From: Strix aluco
Lineage: Eukaryota > Chordata > Aves > Strigiformes > Strigidae
Direction: 5' to 3'
Assembly: GCF_031877795.1 (NCBI RefSeq)
Contig: NC_133935.1
Span: forward strand, 81,559,748 to 81,623,747
Length of the DNA stretch: 64,000 bases
The notes beneath the pieces were generated by a model. That model saw only the letters and a list, made by a program, of their open reading frames with translations, was not told where the DNA came from and did not search any database. This document shows, one piece after another, positions 1 to 15,300 of the stretch. Every line of letters begins with the position of its first letter. The stretch's first letter is position 1. The translations under genes and the position numbers were made by a program.

Positions 1-497
1 CCACTATGCTGAAAGGTCAAAGAAAACCACCACTGCTACTAATTCCACAACCAAAAGTTCACAACATGAGTATGAATATGCACAGGAGGAACTAAACCTG
101 GAATTTTGAGCCCACACCGTTAAACATGTTTGAAAAATGAATGCATTTATCTAGTTGCAGAAACAGACAGAAGGAGCGCATTTCACATTACAAAATTTCA
201 TGCATGTTGTTAAAACCATGAGTTAAGCAGTGAAGGAACTCAAGAGGAATAAAGCATGTCTTCACAGCTACTTTGGTGTTCATACAGGACCACAATAGTT
301 AAGATGCAGAAAAATCCATCAGATTGTTCCTAGCCCAGCACTGAAAAGCCTTCAGGTCCAGGATGAGCTTGATCCAAACTAAGGCAACTGTCCATTTCTA
401 GGACCTTTTTACATCACCAGTAACTGCGAAACCAGTATTTCTCAAAGATCCCCTGACTTCAAAAGCAAATCTGTTGGATTTCCCAAACTAACGTTAC
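1..497 (-). other. Part of PRPF18 intron 9
   Basis: It follows the exon 9 donor. I searched it for the expected short C-terminal exon and did not find it, so that exon is off the left edge. No repeat or other gene is recognised. Confidence 0.7.
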
Positions 498-653
498 CTG
501 AATATACTTCCTTTGAGTTTCATCGTTGAGAACGTGGGCTACGTGCTTAGAAAAAATCTTCTCACGACCCGTTCGAGCGTGGATGCCAACCATAGTGACA
601 CCGATGGGCCAGGGAGCGTTTCCAATAGCCATCTGAAGATAGGCATCGTTTGC
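498..653 (-). CDS. PRPF18: PRPF18 coding exon 9 (residues 265-316), invariant loop of the Prp18 domain
   Basis: It encodes [20 protein letters not shown], then [20 protein letters not shown] and [12 protein letters not shown]. This is the most conserved part of the family, the loop and final helices of the Prp18 domain. The acceptor AG is at 654-655 and the donor GTAACG starts at 497. One more coding exon (about 26 codons) is expected left of position 1. Confidence 0.98.
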
Positions 654-3600
654 CTGAAGGAGTACAGTGCACACACACTTAGCAAAACACAAAGGGCATC
701 AGAAAGCAGAGCATTTTTTCATTGCGAGATACAACACCACCTCATATTCCAGCCTCTCTGAATCGGGTTTCATTGCACAATATTAACCAATTTTACAACA
801 CACCTTCCTAATGTGATTACTGTTTCTGCTGAACTCTGAGGGAAGCAAGGACAAGCATCCTGGCTTGTATTAGAAATAGTGTGACCAGCAGAAGTGGGGA
901 GGTGATAGTCCCCCTGTGCTCTGCACTGGTGAGGCCACACCTGGAGTATTGTGTCCAGTTTTGGGCACCTCAATACGAGAGAGATACCAAGGTGCTGGAG
1001 CGAGTGCAGAGGAGGGCAACGAAGCTGGTGAAGGGCCTGGAGAACAGATCTTATGAGGAGCGATTGAAGGAGCTGGGACTGTTTAGTGTGAGGAGGAGAA
1101 GGCTGAGGGGAGACCTCACCACTCTCTACACCTACCTGAAAGGACATTGTAGAGAGGTTGGTGCTGGTCTCTTCTCACAGGTGATTAGTGACAGAACAAG
1201 GGGGAATGGCTTTAAACTCCAATAGGGGAGGTTCAGACTGGACATTAGGAAAAAATGTTTCACAGAAAGAGTGGTCAGACAGTGGAATAGGCTGCCCAGG
1301 GAGGGGGTGGATTCACCATCCCTGGACGTGTTTAAGGGTCATTTGGATGTGATGCTGGGGGATATGGTGTAGGGGAGAACTTTGCAGAGTCAGGCTGATG
1401 GTTGGACTCGATGATCCCAAAGTCTTTTACAACCTGAATGATTCTGTGATTCTGACTATGGATTTTACCTATAGGGTAATGAAAGAAAGCACTGCATAAG
1501 GCAGTCTAATATTGATTAAAACTAAGTTTTCTGGGACTACTTTCAACACAGCCTTCTCAGGTTCCCATAAGCTTTTAAGCTGTAATCCCCTCTACAACCC
1601 TTGCTGTTTTGGTTACAGACTAGACCAGGGAGCCTTCTCAGGGGGAGAAGTGAGCTTCCAATGAGGCTGAGAACCAGCTCTCTACAGAACTGGGTTAAAT
1701 AAGCACATTTGTAACAATGTTTACAAACAGAGCAGTACAGTAGCAGCAGTAAATGAATATGAAATTTCCCAGTCCAGATAGCAGATCCCATTTCTTAACA
1801 TAAAGCTGTACCAGACAACATCCCTGAGGAAAAACAGGGATAAAACTTGAAAGGGAAAATGAATAGAAATTAAGACAGAAAGGAAGAGAAGTACAGAGCT
1901 TAAAAAAAAGCATGACAACTGAGAACCAGGAAGCGAGGGGAACAGACACGTACATGCAATTACAGAAACAGCTTCAATGAGGACTTGGAGCAGGACATTT
2001 CACCACTGTCAGCGAGCAGCTACAAGGCTCACTGATAAACCGAGTTCATTTATCATCTCCCACTTAGAGACTAAACAATAAGAAGTGGCAATCATGACCA
2101 GTGGGTGTAGTTTCTTCCCAACTGGTGCTGAGCAATTTGAGAGGTGAATAATGAACAAGGCAGGGGGTTGCCGACAGAGCTGAGTGAACCAGAAGAAGGG
2201 ACTTAATCTTCACCTACGTGAGGCAGAATCTGAACAGTCTTAGTCAAATATCTACTTGCTGACTAGAATATAGTTCTGTGATGAAACACAGCATGTGAAC
2301 ATGCAATTAAAGACCCTTCCCGGACTGTCACAACAGGGTTAATTAAGGTTGAGTGGACAACTTGCATTCTGGCATTTGCCTACTGTCACATGTTCATTCC
2401 AAAATTAAAATCTTTTGACCATTTCATCTAACAAAGCAGTCAGAATTTGTGGCTGACAGCATTCACTAGGCTGTACAAAGCAAAAAAGCACAGAAGACAA
2501 CAGCAGGCAGAAAGAGAAAAGTCTCTTAGGAAGCAAAATGGAATAGGATATGAGTATCTTTAAAAGCACAAGGCTCATTAGCCTAATTTTAAGAAAAACC
2601 CAGAAGTTCCAAGTGTGTACTCAACCCCCCCCTCAAACCAGTCCGTGAAGTTTACATAAAGCCAAGCACCTCCTGGAGAGAGGAGCACAGCTGACTAACC
2701 CATGAGATAAGACCACATTCCCGCACACTCACTGCTTTGTTCGGGAAGGCATCGGGAAGGGAATTTCAGCATAATGATGATGACCAAAAGAAAAAAAATG
2801 CCCCAAAACAAAACCCTACTATCAAAAATCCCACGCTTTTAGTTCTACTGTCAAATGATTTGGATTAAACTTGCCTTAGGCCGTCTAAAGTTTTTTCAAT
2901 AAGAAAAGCAGGTTCGCTTGCTTACTCGACAAATTATCCCAAGTCCTCATAAGAATAAGAAGAAATACTAGAAATTTAAAGGCAAAACACAGCTCAATTT
3001 CCTCTGCATACACAAGTTGCTTAAGCAAATGCTATCGGTATTTGAGTTTCACTTCTGAAAGCAGCTACAAACAAAACCTAACACTGCCTTTGATCTTGTG
3101 TGCCAAAGTACTTCTGCCTCCTCCAGTGAGCAGACTTTGTCCAAAAAAATTTTCATGAACTTACCTCAACCTTACCAGGCCAGCTAATGTGAGCATACCG
3201 AAGAAAAGGAAGAGTGTCTCATATTCAGTAACTCAGTTCACCTCAATTAATTCCTAATTAATTAATCAACACCCTATTACTATTAATTCAATACCTTCAT
3301 TTAACCTTACAATATCAGGTTTCCCACACAGGATTCCTCTGCAACTTAATATAAGTATCTCTGAGAAAAATTCCCCTCGTGTTTGCAAAAGTCTGCAGTC
3401 TCACCAATCTCAAGAGATCTTCTGACAGGCTGCGGATCAAACAGTACCTGGAGCCTAACCTTTAATAGCCATTTTTCATTTTAGAATATACGTTGTGTGT
3501 ACTTCCAGCTATGTATCTTCAAAATGCAAAATGGGAAACATTGAAGTAATAAACTCAATCTATTAGAATCAGACAGCCTGAACATGCCAGAAGAGTGCAA

Positions 3601-6314
3601 ACAAACATACCTTCACATATTCTCTTTGCAACATGAATTTAATAATATCCGTTATTGATTCTTTGATGTCTGCAGGAAGTGTCTACAGGAGAAGAGAAGA
3701 GAAGAGGGGGGGAAAAAAAAAAAGAAACCTTTACTTCAGAATAGCAGCTCAGGAAAATCATCCTACTCAGCATTTACTCAAAGTTCAGCACCTACCCTAG
3801 CTTGAGGACTTTAACAAAGGAAAACATCTTTGTTATTTAGATGAAGGATCTGAAGTGGTTACACCTAGTAGCTAGTGGCAAAGTGCAAAACACAATCCCA
3901 ATTCTCTACCATGTTTTCAACCCAGTGAACAGGTGATAATACAGCAACACCTGGAAAAGCAACAGGGAGGCAGAAGAATTCACTGGTCAAGATAAAAAGG
4001 TCAGAACTGGGAGTTATAGGCTCTCAACACAGAAACCCTGACCAAGTCATCCTCTCTTCTTCAGTGAAAATAACATTACCTTAGGAAAGGGCACTAACTA
4101 CTGGGTACTTTGAAAGCAGAAGTTAAAGTGAGCCTGACAGGATAATGACATCAGAAAACAATTCACCCTTTTCCGAAGTTTTCTGAAGAGTGGCCTCAGG
4201 TACGATTCTGTCTGCTTTTGAGTGGCACTGTTCAGCTTCCCCTGTACTCCCCGCTTCACATAGTCTTCTCTGGCATTCAGCTCCTTAGCCCAAACTCCAA
4301 GAAGAAACTGTACAAGGAACAAGTAAATTTATGTGATAGTGCCATCTAGTGACTTCTTCGGCAAAACATTTGGGAGCAGCAGTTTAAGCCACCAAGGCAA
4401 AATGAGGTTTTTTGAGAAATGTGACTTAAGAAGGCAAGAAGCCTCTTTCAGAAGGATGGGCAAGGACAGATAAGAACAACCCTCCCATCATAAAAACATG
4501 CGGGCAAGGGGGCAGCATGTATTGAAAGGTGTGTACAAAAAACCCCCAAGGAAACAACAGTGTTCCTCAGTAGAAGATACTGATGTTTCAGGGCAATTTT
4601 TGTGAAAGAGCCTAAGGAATGGTGAAGATCACAATGAAAATTCAACACATCAGAAGGAAAACATGTCAAATGTACCTTCTCTCTACCTGGAAAACAATTT
4701 TGAGCTTTCCTTGATTGCCCAGCCCAAACTATATTAAAATGCCAATGTATCTTATATACCCAAATGAAAGCTTCAGCTCTTGCTGTGACTTCTGATCATC
4801 ACAACAGTTACACAGGAACCAGCTGACTCAAATGAGAGGCAATACAGGCTTCTTGCCAGGAAACAAGGAAACAATTTCCTACTATCCACTTGAACCTGTT
4901 TCCTTAGCAAAGCCAGTGGACTTCCTTTAAAATTCTCTGATTTCACATAACAGTACCTGATGACATTTCATTTCAGCTTGCACTGTTCCTGGGGAAGGGA
5001 GGCAGGGACTCCCCAGAAGTTTTTTATGCCACAGTAGTACACAGAAGCGACTACGTACAACTGCCTCAATTATCATACGGAAATCAAAACCATATTTATT
5101 TTGTCTGGAAAAGCAGGACCAGATTTTGAAGAACGCTGCTCTCTCCACAGCTCTTGCCCAGGTCTAGAAGTCACTATTGTGACTAATCGAGGCTGTGGAG
5201 CGCCAAGCATTTAAAAAAACCCACGTCTTAAGCATAACATGTGAGTTTTCCCTCTCCAAGCAGCTGAAACCATCCCTTCTATTCACAAAATGTACCTGCA
5301 TGATAGTAAAAAATATGACACAGCTACAGAACAATTAATCTATTAGAGTTTGTTACCTTCAAGAACTTCGTTATGATGTCCATATCGTAGTGATCATCAC
5401 CCCGTCCTAAGGATTCTCCCAAAGCCTAGAACAGAAGAAGAAAAGGCAATTATTTTTACATTGTCTAGAAGTTTGCCACCACCACCACAGCAGAGCATGA
5501 GTCACTGCATCACAAACTGTAATAAACTGCACCAGTAATCCCAAACACTAGTTAGGAAATGGAGTCAAACAGCTATATATGCTACTAAGATTCATTAATC
5601 TATTAAAAACATTTAAGGCAAAAAGTCAATATGATTATTTCTGAAAAGTCAATGCAACAGTAATTTTTCATTCATGAACTACTAAACTATTGGCATAATC
5701 AGCAGCTGTCTGACAGCACTGTACTAAGGGGAACTGCGGGTGCACTGCATTTTTTGAGATCCCCAAAGCCATCAATTAACCTATTTCAATTCTCTGACGT
5801 ACTGGGGCTTTTTACCATTTCATTTAATTCTAACTGTGAAATTGAGAGAACAAATCTAAAAAAAAAAAACACCTCAAACACAACACAAAAACACCAAAAA
5901 ACCCCCAGCAGCATGCTCTAATACTCCAGCTTCCTGCCGAAACCTCAAAAGCTGTTAATACTAGCAGCAATTTTTAGAAACATTTTCCAGTAGGTATAGT
6001 TGGACTTATAAAGTATTTCTATCATCCTCACATTTGCAAAGTGAGTTTTATTTTAAAAAAATCTCCTAGATTTGGAACCCAATTCAGTGTAACCCTTTAT
6101 GCTCAAGGGAATGCAGTTAAAGTAGCATAAAATTAAGACTGCAGTGTCTTCAAACTTTTCAGAAAAAGATTACTTTCATGGCTCAAACCAAGCCTGCCCT
6201 ACTACCCCAAAAAGGGAGTATTTTGAGAACAGATTGATAAAATGCAGCCCCATTACAACTGATGTCCATTCTGGCACTACAGTTATTTTCAACCAGAACC
6301 CCTGATACCCTAAC

Positions 6315-6346
<32 letters not shown>

Positions 6347-9300
6347 AAGACCATCTCCTAATAATGATGTATTCACTTAAGCTTTCAGTTATAAATCAGA
6401 TTAATTCTTTTGGAGGGATGTTATGAAGATTAACTCCAGCAAATAGTTTTGAAGATTAAGGGTAGAAGTCTTCAGCTCAAGTTAATGTGCTTTTCAAAAC
6501 ATTACCCTAAAATACCAGGTCCTGAATGCATGTCACGGCACTCATTCTTCGCTCATTTACGCAAATACCATGGTATTCTGTCAGAACACAGTAGCCATTT
6601 GCACTGAAGTTTCTGGGACACATCATCTCTGCATTTCTTCTATTTCCTGTGATCTATCTACTTCTGATGTCCACTTCTTTTTTTGTCCTGGATGTTTTTA
6701 TATCAAACATTCTTTCTGAGTGTCTATTTTTCAGAGTCCATCTTTCTTGCATAGGGAAAATTCATTGGTACTAAGCTTATTATCCTCTCAAATACACATG
6801 GAAAGGCTTTAGAATTTATGACCAGGTAATGTATTTTTATTAAATACTCTACTTCCAAACTCCTTGCAGAGGGAATCTGAACTGTATCACTTTCTCTGCG
6901 GGGAACTCCTGCCCCCTTTTTGATGAAGTGTTGTAAACAAAGACCTCTTGAATTTTCATGTCTACTGTAGACACCTACGGTGCAACTCAAGGCTTAGAAA
7001 CCTAAATTTCCTAACAGAGCATACTTCAGAATGCCTAAGTCAGATGTTGAAAACAAGATAACTTTGCCTGGACAGTCCTGAAGCTTTCTCACAACAATAT
7101 ACTACATTTAAAATCCCTTACTTAAAATCTACCCATCACATACTTCTAATTCTTCAATAGTAGTATTCTCCTCATGGACTTTCAAGTCATTCTGTGAGTC
7201 ATCGTCTCCTGCTTCTTGGCCGCCTACAATTTCATTCAGGTACTGCTGGTCAATCTTATCCAAAGCAGCCTTCAGGTCATTTCTCAGGCCCTAGAAAAGA
7301 TAAGAAATTACTAATTTACAAAAAAACTCAAGTAAATAAAAGCAGTTCAGTACTATCACTGTGACCATCCAACTTCTGTTTAAGAAAAGCCAAATTCTGT
7401 AAAACATGCATAAGGGTTTAGCTTTGTTGTCTGAATTTAAACTGAATACAAAGAACAGTTTCTGGATTGCTTCAGCACTTAAGAAAAAGCAGGTGCATGA
7501 ACTTCTGCAATGTTCATACCTATGAAAAATACTCTTTACCATGTTTTCACCAGAAAAGCATGGAGGACTGAATCAACTTCTAGGACTTTCTTCAAGACGT
7601 TTTCTCCAAGCAGTGCACTGAACCACCCCAAAACAGAAAACAGACCACAACCATCATCATCTCTACAAGTCTTCACATATGCCCTGAAAAAAGCTGTAAG
7701 TAAGGAATGTTCACTCCTTCAGTACTATCACATAAAATATTTATGTAGTTTCCCTTTATTACCAATGATTTAAACATAGCAGAATGGTTTATACAGATTA
7801 AGTGTTTAAAACCCCCTACTCTAGAATAAGTGATTAAAAAAAAAAATCAGAATCCGTTTCAAACCATAGATATAAAGTTAAGAGCTGCTTTTAAACAGAA
7901 CAAGAAACTCGGCTTAGTCACAGCTAGAGGACTTGCATTCTTATCTTGAGACATAAAATACAAAGCTCTACAAAGGAGTATGACATTTCTTACCCTAAGA
8001 TAAATTCAGCCACTCCACTGGGAATACTTATGCATAGTTATTTCCCCTCTTTCATCAGACTTGACTGTCTGGACCGTTTCTATTAATCATTTAGTAGTCT
8101 AAAAATGTCTGAACCACAAACTGGTCATAGTGACTATCTACATTTTAAGCAGCATGTGACAACAAGAGTGACCGGAACATGTAACACAAAAATCCAACAC
8201 AATCCTATTTATGAGCTCACTATTTGCTAATACTCCCACTACTGTCGAAGTCACTGAAGGAGAAAGCTTTCACTAGCAGAATTTTTTTTTTTTTTAAACC
8301 TTCAGATACGTTTATCTTTTTTTAAAAGACTTGAACAGGCAAAGGCTTTCCTTTTCTGAGCAGTCCCAGCAAAGCCATTTCAAATAATTCAGTTTGCCAC
8401 GAATTAGGGAAGAAAATCCAAATTGTCACTGTCTTAGCTGGGCTGCAAATTTGGTTAACAGTGAATGCAAAACAAACTCCAACTGCATCTCCACACTTAA
8501 CTGATCAATTCCTAAGACAAAAGGAATAAATCAGTTAACTATACATCTTTTAGTCATTTTTGGAATCGATGGTTACTTTAAAGGTAAGGGGGGGAAAATG
8601 AAGTTTCCGTAACAAGTTATAACTCTGGAGCCAAGGAATTTGAAAAAATATTTACATACCAGAAAGACAGGATGCAGTCCTCCTCTCACATACCTGTACC
8701 TTCTCAGAGATGTGTATAATCACAGGCTAGTTTGAACAGTAAAGGACTGTCTTCTGTGCCGGTTACAAAGCAGATGACAGCACAGGCTGGGGTATTAGTG
8801 ACACCTGGAGGCCCCTTGTTAAGTGAAAAGGGCCTAGAAGGTTTCCAGGGTTGCACTGTCTAACATAAGGAATTGTAATTGTGCACAAAACTATGACATT
8901 TAACATACTTTCTCAGGCAATGAGACAGAGCAGGTATTTCCCTCTGCTCTGTACTACCCCTCCCTCCTGAAAATTAACAGTTACAGCAACTGATTTGCAG
9001 TCACTTTCATAGGGCTCCTCACTGGTTATCCCACCACAAATAAGTAACTAATAGCTAGCCAGTGTTACCTTGTTCACTTCAGGTGCAAGAATTTCTATCT
9101 TCCTCAGACGTTGAAATGCGTCATAATCTGTTTCTCCAAAGAGTCTGATCGGCTCACCTCTCTCTCGTAACCTCCTGATAACCTGAAAAGAATCAAAGCA
9201 TTCCCTTACGCAAACTCATAAAGGAAGCAAAATAAAATCCAGGACACATTTATTTACTTTGCTTAGAATAACAAGCTGAGCTGGACTGGAGAGGAAATAG

Positions 9301-12300
9301 CAGTATTTTAAGCAGTAGAAAAATGTTTCAGACACTTTACAATCTAAATATAAAATTCCCACGGTATTTCAGTGAAAGGTCATTCCAAACAGCACCGATC
9401 TAAATTTTGCATAAAATCCCAAGATGTTTAGTATACCTTAACTTCTTCCTGCTCTGACTTGCTCAAGCAGATACACAAAAATCATCCCTCTGGCAAAGCT
9501 TAAAAACTGTTTTCAAAAATCAGAAAGGAACTTGACGATAATCTCTCTCACCTACCTGTCCAGTGCAGTAAAAATACTCCCTCCTAGGCTGCAGGTTGTC
9601 CCAGCACATCTGCAAGACTGATTTGCTGAGAATTCTCATCCTTAAGCTTTGGCAAATATTAAGTCCCATAATCTAATGTGATAGTTACTTTAAAACTAGA
9701 TATAAGCAAGGTATAACATCCTCTTCCCTTGACTGATTTGCAGTCATGGGCAGAGCCAAAAACTGAACTTTATTCTCCAGATTCACAGAATCACTTGAGT
9801 TGAAAGAGACCCTTGGGATCATCAAGTCCAACCATCAGCCCTACTCTACAAAGTTCTCCCCTACACCATACCCCCAACATCTCATCCAAATGGCCCTCAA
9901 ACACATCCAGGGATGGTGACTCCACCACCTCCCTGGGCAGCCTATTCCACTGTCTGACCACTCTTTCTGTGAAACATTTTTTCCTAATGTCCAGTCTGAA
10001 CCTCCCCTGTGGGAGTTGAAAGCCGTTCCCCCTTGTTCTGTCACTAATCACCTGTGAGAAGAGACCAGCACCAACCTCTCTACAGTGTCCTTTCAGGTAG
10101 GTGTAGAGAGTGGTGAGGTCTCCCCTCAGCCTTCTCCTCCTCACACTAAACAGTCCCAGCTCCTTCAATCTCTCCTCATAGGATTTATTCTCCAGGCCCT
10201 TCACCAGCTTCGTTGCCCTCCTCTGCACTTGCTCCAGCATCTCGATATCTCTCTCATATTGAGGTGCCCAAAACTGGACACAATACTCCAGGTGTGGCCT
10301 CACCAGTGCAGAGCACAGGGGGTGCTCTTCTGCTGGTCACACTATTTCTAATACAAGCCAGGATGCCGTTGGCTTTCTTGGCCACCTGGGCACACTGCTG
10401 GCTCATGTTCAGTTGCTTGTCAATTAGAACCCCCAGATTCCTTATCTCATGCATTGTTTCTAAATTTCTTTATACTTACCATTAATCATTTAGTGTACCA
10501 GGCAATAGGCTTATTGAGCTATGAATCACCATGCAATACTTTGGTGATCAAGAGAAAGATTTACACTTCATTCCATGCCATCACTTCATTATACCAACAG
10601 AGTGGCTGGACAAGAAGAAACTAAATGAATTGAGACATTCATTCATTCGTTTATTCAGTTCAAGCATCCTGATGTGTGTTGGCAAGCATTTGACTTGCAA
10701 ATGTATCACAAAACCAGGGGTGGCTAGAGTGCTGGCACAGCAACACCTAAACCTCAACGAAAACACGAGCCCAAGTAGATCCACAGCAGGGAGACATGAC
10801 ACGGGACATACAGACCAAACCTCAAACCAAACACAAAACCAGCAGCCCACATTACAAGTCCTGTGATACACTCGCTGTAAAAAACAGTAAGTATCTTGCA
10901 AAATTAAGGGGACATGTGACATCCCTGGATGATCTCAGCTGTGAATGTCAGTATTTCCAAGATTAGAATTTATTCTATGATTCTGAACTTCTTGCTTCTC
11001 TTCTGTTTTGAGGTATAGATCTGTTTGTGAACTCACACTCACATAGGTATTTTTATCCTCAGAAAGGACAAAGAACACATCAGCTGCTCTGGCTTCAGGA
11101 TTTTTTCTTCTAGAAGTCAAAGTGAACTTATAAAACTTAAGTTTCTAAATTTGGGTTCAGAGCAATGAGCTACAAAGAAAAGAAGCTGAGGGAAAAGATC
11201 TTGGAAGAAGTCAGCACGCCACCTTCAGCATTATCCAAGAATCAGGGTACTACTTTAGAAGTCATCTGAAAGAGCTGTAAAATGTTATAGAGCATCTGTG
11301 CAAATCCGTATGACAAAGAAGCTCTACCCATCTGTACCTCCCTATGCATTCAATTGGACAGCAGATCCTTGATGAGCAAAGATGATCACTAATTGCTGAC
11401 TGTAAAAATGGAGGCTTATTATTTAATACAAACTGCCACAGAAAATACAGTTCACTGGAAAAAATTGCCCTAACAAAAAATTTCAGATGCATTTGCTGTA
11501 AACTTAAGTAGTCTGTTGATGAAGACAGCTTTTACCTCCTGTCTGGAAAGGGTCATTGGTAACTTTTCTTCTGCCAGTTCGAGTTCCAGCACTGGATTTG
11601 ATGAAGTCAGTGGTTTCTCCTCCTCCTCTTGCTGTTGTACCTACATTTAACAGACATAATTACTAATGTGCCCATGGAAATAAACCTGTATCTTGCCAGC
11701 AGTGTAAAAACACAGGAACTCTAGAACACAGATTATAATATGACAATATAAATTTTTAGTTTTGTAGCTTTTATTGTCTAGAATTGAATTTCACAGAACA
11801 ATAAAAGCTTTTAAAAGTACCAGTATTTAACTAACAGTTCTGCATGTGGCAGGAAGCAGTCTCAACAGCTAAGGGAAAGGACAATTGCTAAAGTTTGGCA
11901 ATCACTTTAGCAGGCAGATATCAGCACTGGTGCCAAAAATAGCAAATCCACCCCTCTGCCCGTTGATTCCTGTCCCTGCTCTATCCTCCTTACCAATGCA
12001 AAAGCATTTGCATTGCTATGTGATGAACCAGATGGGGGAAATCATTCAAACAGAAAATAATCTGGCAAACAGAAAGACAGGTACTTTTCCCAGCCCATTT
12101 AACCTCCTCATCCAGCTCACCAGGCATAGCACATACACGGACACAAGGGCAGAAATGAAAACCCAAGGGCAGGGAGAGAGTGGGGCTGCTTCTTTCGGTG
12201 GCAGTGTCAGCTTAAAATATTTTTTTATCTACAGCTTCAGTGAGCTGAGTACAATTAGCAGTGATCCATAGCTTCTGTTGGGTTTTGAGAGGTGCTTGTT

Positions 12301-15300
12301 AAAAGTAACACATCTTTCTAACAAGCTTGCCATTGTTTCTTGCAGGTTAAAAAAAAAAAAAAAGATACCTACAACTCCTCACAGGGATAGGATCTCATTA
12401 ACAACTCCTCTTAACCTAAAAGAGGGTCCCTGAATCAAACAGAGCTTTCCTCCTTCATTACTCAATATTTTAATAATGCAAACCAACTCTGATCAAAGTA
12501 ACTTTGAGACAGCAGTCATGTTAACTACAGTTCCCTTTATAAGCTCAAATTTGACACTTCTGACAGCATGAGCAGATGGTTGTTGGTAATATTCCTGTAA
12601 TAAGGAAACATTTCCAGTACTCACATCTTGTTTTTTCCTAGATTCCTTATTAGAATTTATTTCCTTTCCGTAGTTTCTAAAAGGGAAACGCTCCACTTAA
12701 TCCTACAGCACCCTGTAGCATGCTCCATGCACAGGCAGTACATTGTCATTTCCAGTCTGTATTCGGGTTGATCAGTTGCATGAATGTACTAGACCGATTT
12801 TTTGAAAGAAGCTTTTCTATTCTTTCAGGTCAATGTGCCAGTCTTGCATTCACATGTCAGTATGACTCCATGTGGATGTAAGAATCCACCCCAGTGGCTC
12901 CAGCTACAGGATTCAGCCATAAATCTATATTCAATGCTATACTAGCAAACACAGAAATCAATCCTACAACCACAGGTGTTTGGAACAAGCAAGGGAAGGA
13001 CATCAGCACTTAACACATAAAGGGAGGGGAAAAATAAAACTTCCATCAATGCAGGAAAGGGGGAATTGACAAGGACAGAAAATATGGAAGAACTGTGTAA
13101 ATATATATAAAGAAATACACTCCCATGGCAGAAGGATACATACAAATTTTAACTTACAAAACATTCTTGAAATCATAAAGAGACAGCAGCATTGGGGGAA
13201 AGGATTTGATCCATTCTGTCAGCATGACTCCAAGTTACAAGCGAAATCTTTACCACAGTTACTTTAGTTTCAGTGCTTTCTTTTTCAAGCAAGTCAAATT
13301 ATTACAACTTATTAAGTCTAAGCAAAGCAAACACACACCTGAATTTAAAAAGAAATCAGTCTATATTCTACATCTCATTAACACAGTAAAGATCAAATGC
13401 AGAAATCTGGGAGGCTCTAAAAAGGTACTAAATTTAACAAAGCAACTTATTTTAAAACCGTTTTCAGGATTACATTTCAAACCAGAACAGCAGCAGCACA
13501 GATAACGGCAATTTAACCACCATGTAAGGTTCTGAAGAACTCAAGCTAATGCTCAAAGAGCATCACATGGTCATTTCCACTTGGAAGAGCGACTGGATTC
13601 ACAGAACACTTTCTCATGATTATATGCTGCATGTTCCGAGAATCGTTTGGCATTGATGTTCAAATATCCTATAAACAGATCAAGGTTTCAGAATAAGTCA
13701 CTAACTGGGTAAAGTTCAGTTGAAAACACAAGCTCCTATTTGTGTCCAGTAACAGCAAACAAGATTACGAGCCTCTATCTTCCACAAGGGAATGCATACC
13801 CCGTCCCGTACACATACAATCAGGCAGGCAGGCAGACGCACACACTAGTAAGAGAAAACAACATTCTTTCCATTTCAGTAAACTATTTCTCTGACACTGT
13901 TACAAGGCAAACAAAGCCTTCCAGATCACTCATTTGTTTCAAAATGCGCTCCTCGCTACCAATTGTTTTCTGACATTTTGCCAGCAAGAAAACAAATGCT
14001 GTTGTTGCACTCTTTCAATGCTGGGTGGTCGATGGCCAAAAACCAAATACAAATACATACAGTATGAAAGTTGGCAGATATTTTTAATATGCGCCCACGC
14101 TATACTGATTTCTTTTGGACATTTTGACAAGACCACGAAAATTATCCAAATTTATCAATTTTTATCAATCTAAAATTATCCAAATATATCAATTTTTTTT
14201 CCGATGGGGGGGAGGTGGGGAGGTGGCTATATCAGATCCAGTGTTCATGCCTAACAGCACAATTTAAAAAGAAAGACAAGCTTCGACCCCAAGCCACTTC
14301 ATGCTTTCCACAAAAAATTAAATAAAAGAAATAAAAGCCAAACCATAACACAAACGTAAGTAGCTGTATATCATGCATATCTTTTCCTGCATTGAAAATG
14401 GGTTTGGAAATTCATACCTCTCCAGGTGGCTTCTCATTTACAGGCTAATGTATAACATTAACAGATTGAACAAAGAACAACAATTATCATTAACAACATT
14501 TATACTGTTGATAATAAAATGTAGACTTCAAAGTAAGCATACACATTCCTGGCAGAACAATTACCATACCTTGTAGCCGCATCTCTGAAAGTAGGCCTCT
14601 TCTTCTTTTTTAGCTAACTCACTGCGTTTAAAATATTTCTTACTTCCCTAAAAGAGAGGAAAACTGTTAAGAGTTTACAGTTTCACATACTTGGGCAAAA
14701 ATGGCTCAAACTTCCTTACTTGATTTGGTGAATTCAGCTACATCCTTGCATAGAGATGGCTACATTGTCCTGTAAAGGGAACTAGTTGGAAGCACCTCTG
14801 AAAATCAGCAATAGAGTAACTTTGCAGCATATATGTATAAGCAGACTTAAAAGTACATTGTGTTCACCAGCACTTTAAAAAAACATGTTCTTTTTCATGT
14901 AAGGCCATGGTACTCGTTAGCATAAAGCTTCAATTCAGATGTACACAAGGTCCAGGTTGGAGTACAGAAAAGTTGTTTAAATAAATCATACAAAACATGC
15001 TATTTTACACTAAATCAGAGCATTTTGTAAGCTTGCTTGGTGCACCTATGTAGAAACATGTTTGATAAGACCTTCCACACACATAACAGCTGGCAGCTGT
15101 GGTCACCCTGAACCATTTCCCCTGATAAATACTATTACTTCTTTCTTCATACTTTGTTGGCCTGACCACCAACATCCTCTGATCACAGCTCCCCACTTCA
15201 ACCACTAACGCCAAAATCAAAACTCAGACATCCACGAAAGCACTCTGCTTTACTATGGGTGTTTTTAAGCAAACACACTCAGCACACACACAGCCCTCTG

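Noticed and set aside
1..497. Search for the last PRPF18 coding exon
   Set aside because: No minus-strand frame with an acceptor that encodes the expected C-terminus was found, so the exon is outside the window and not lost.
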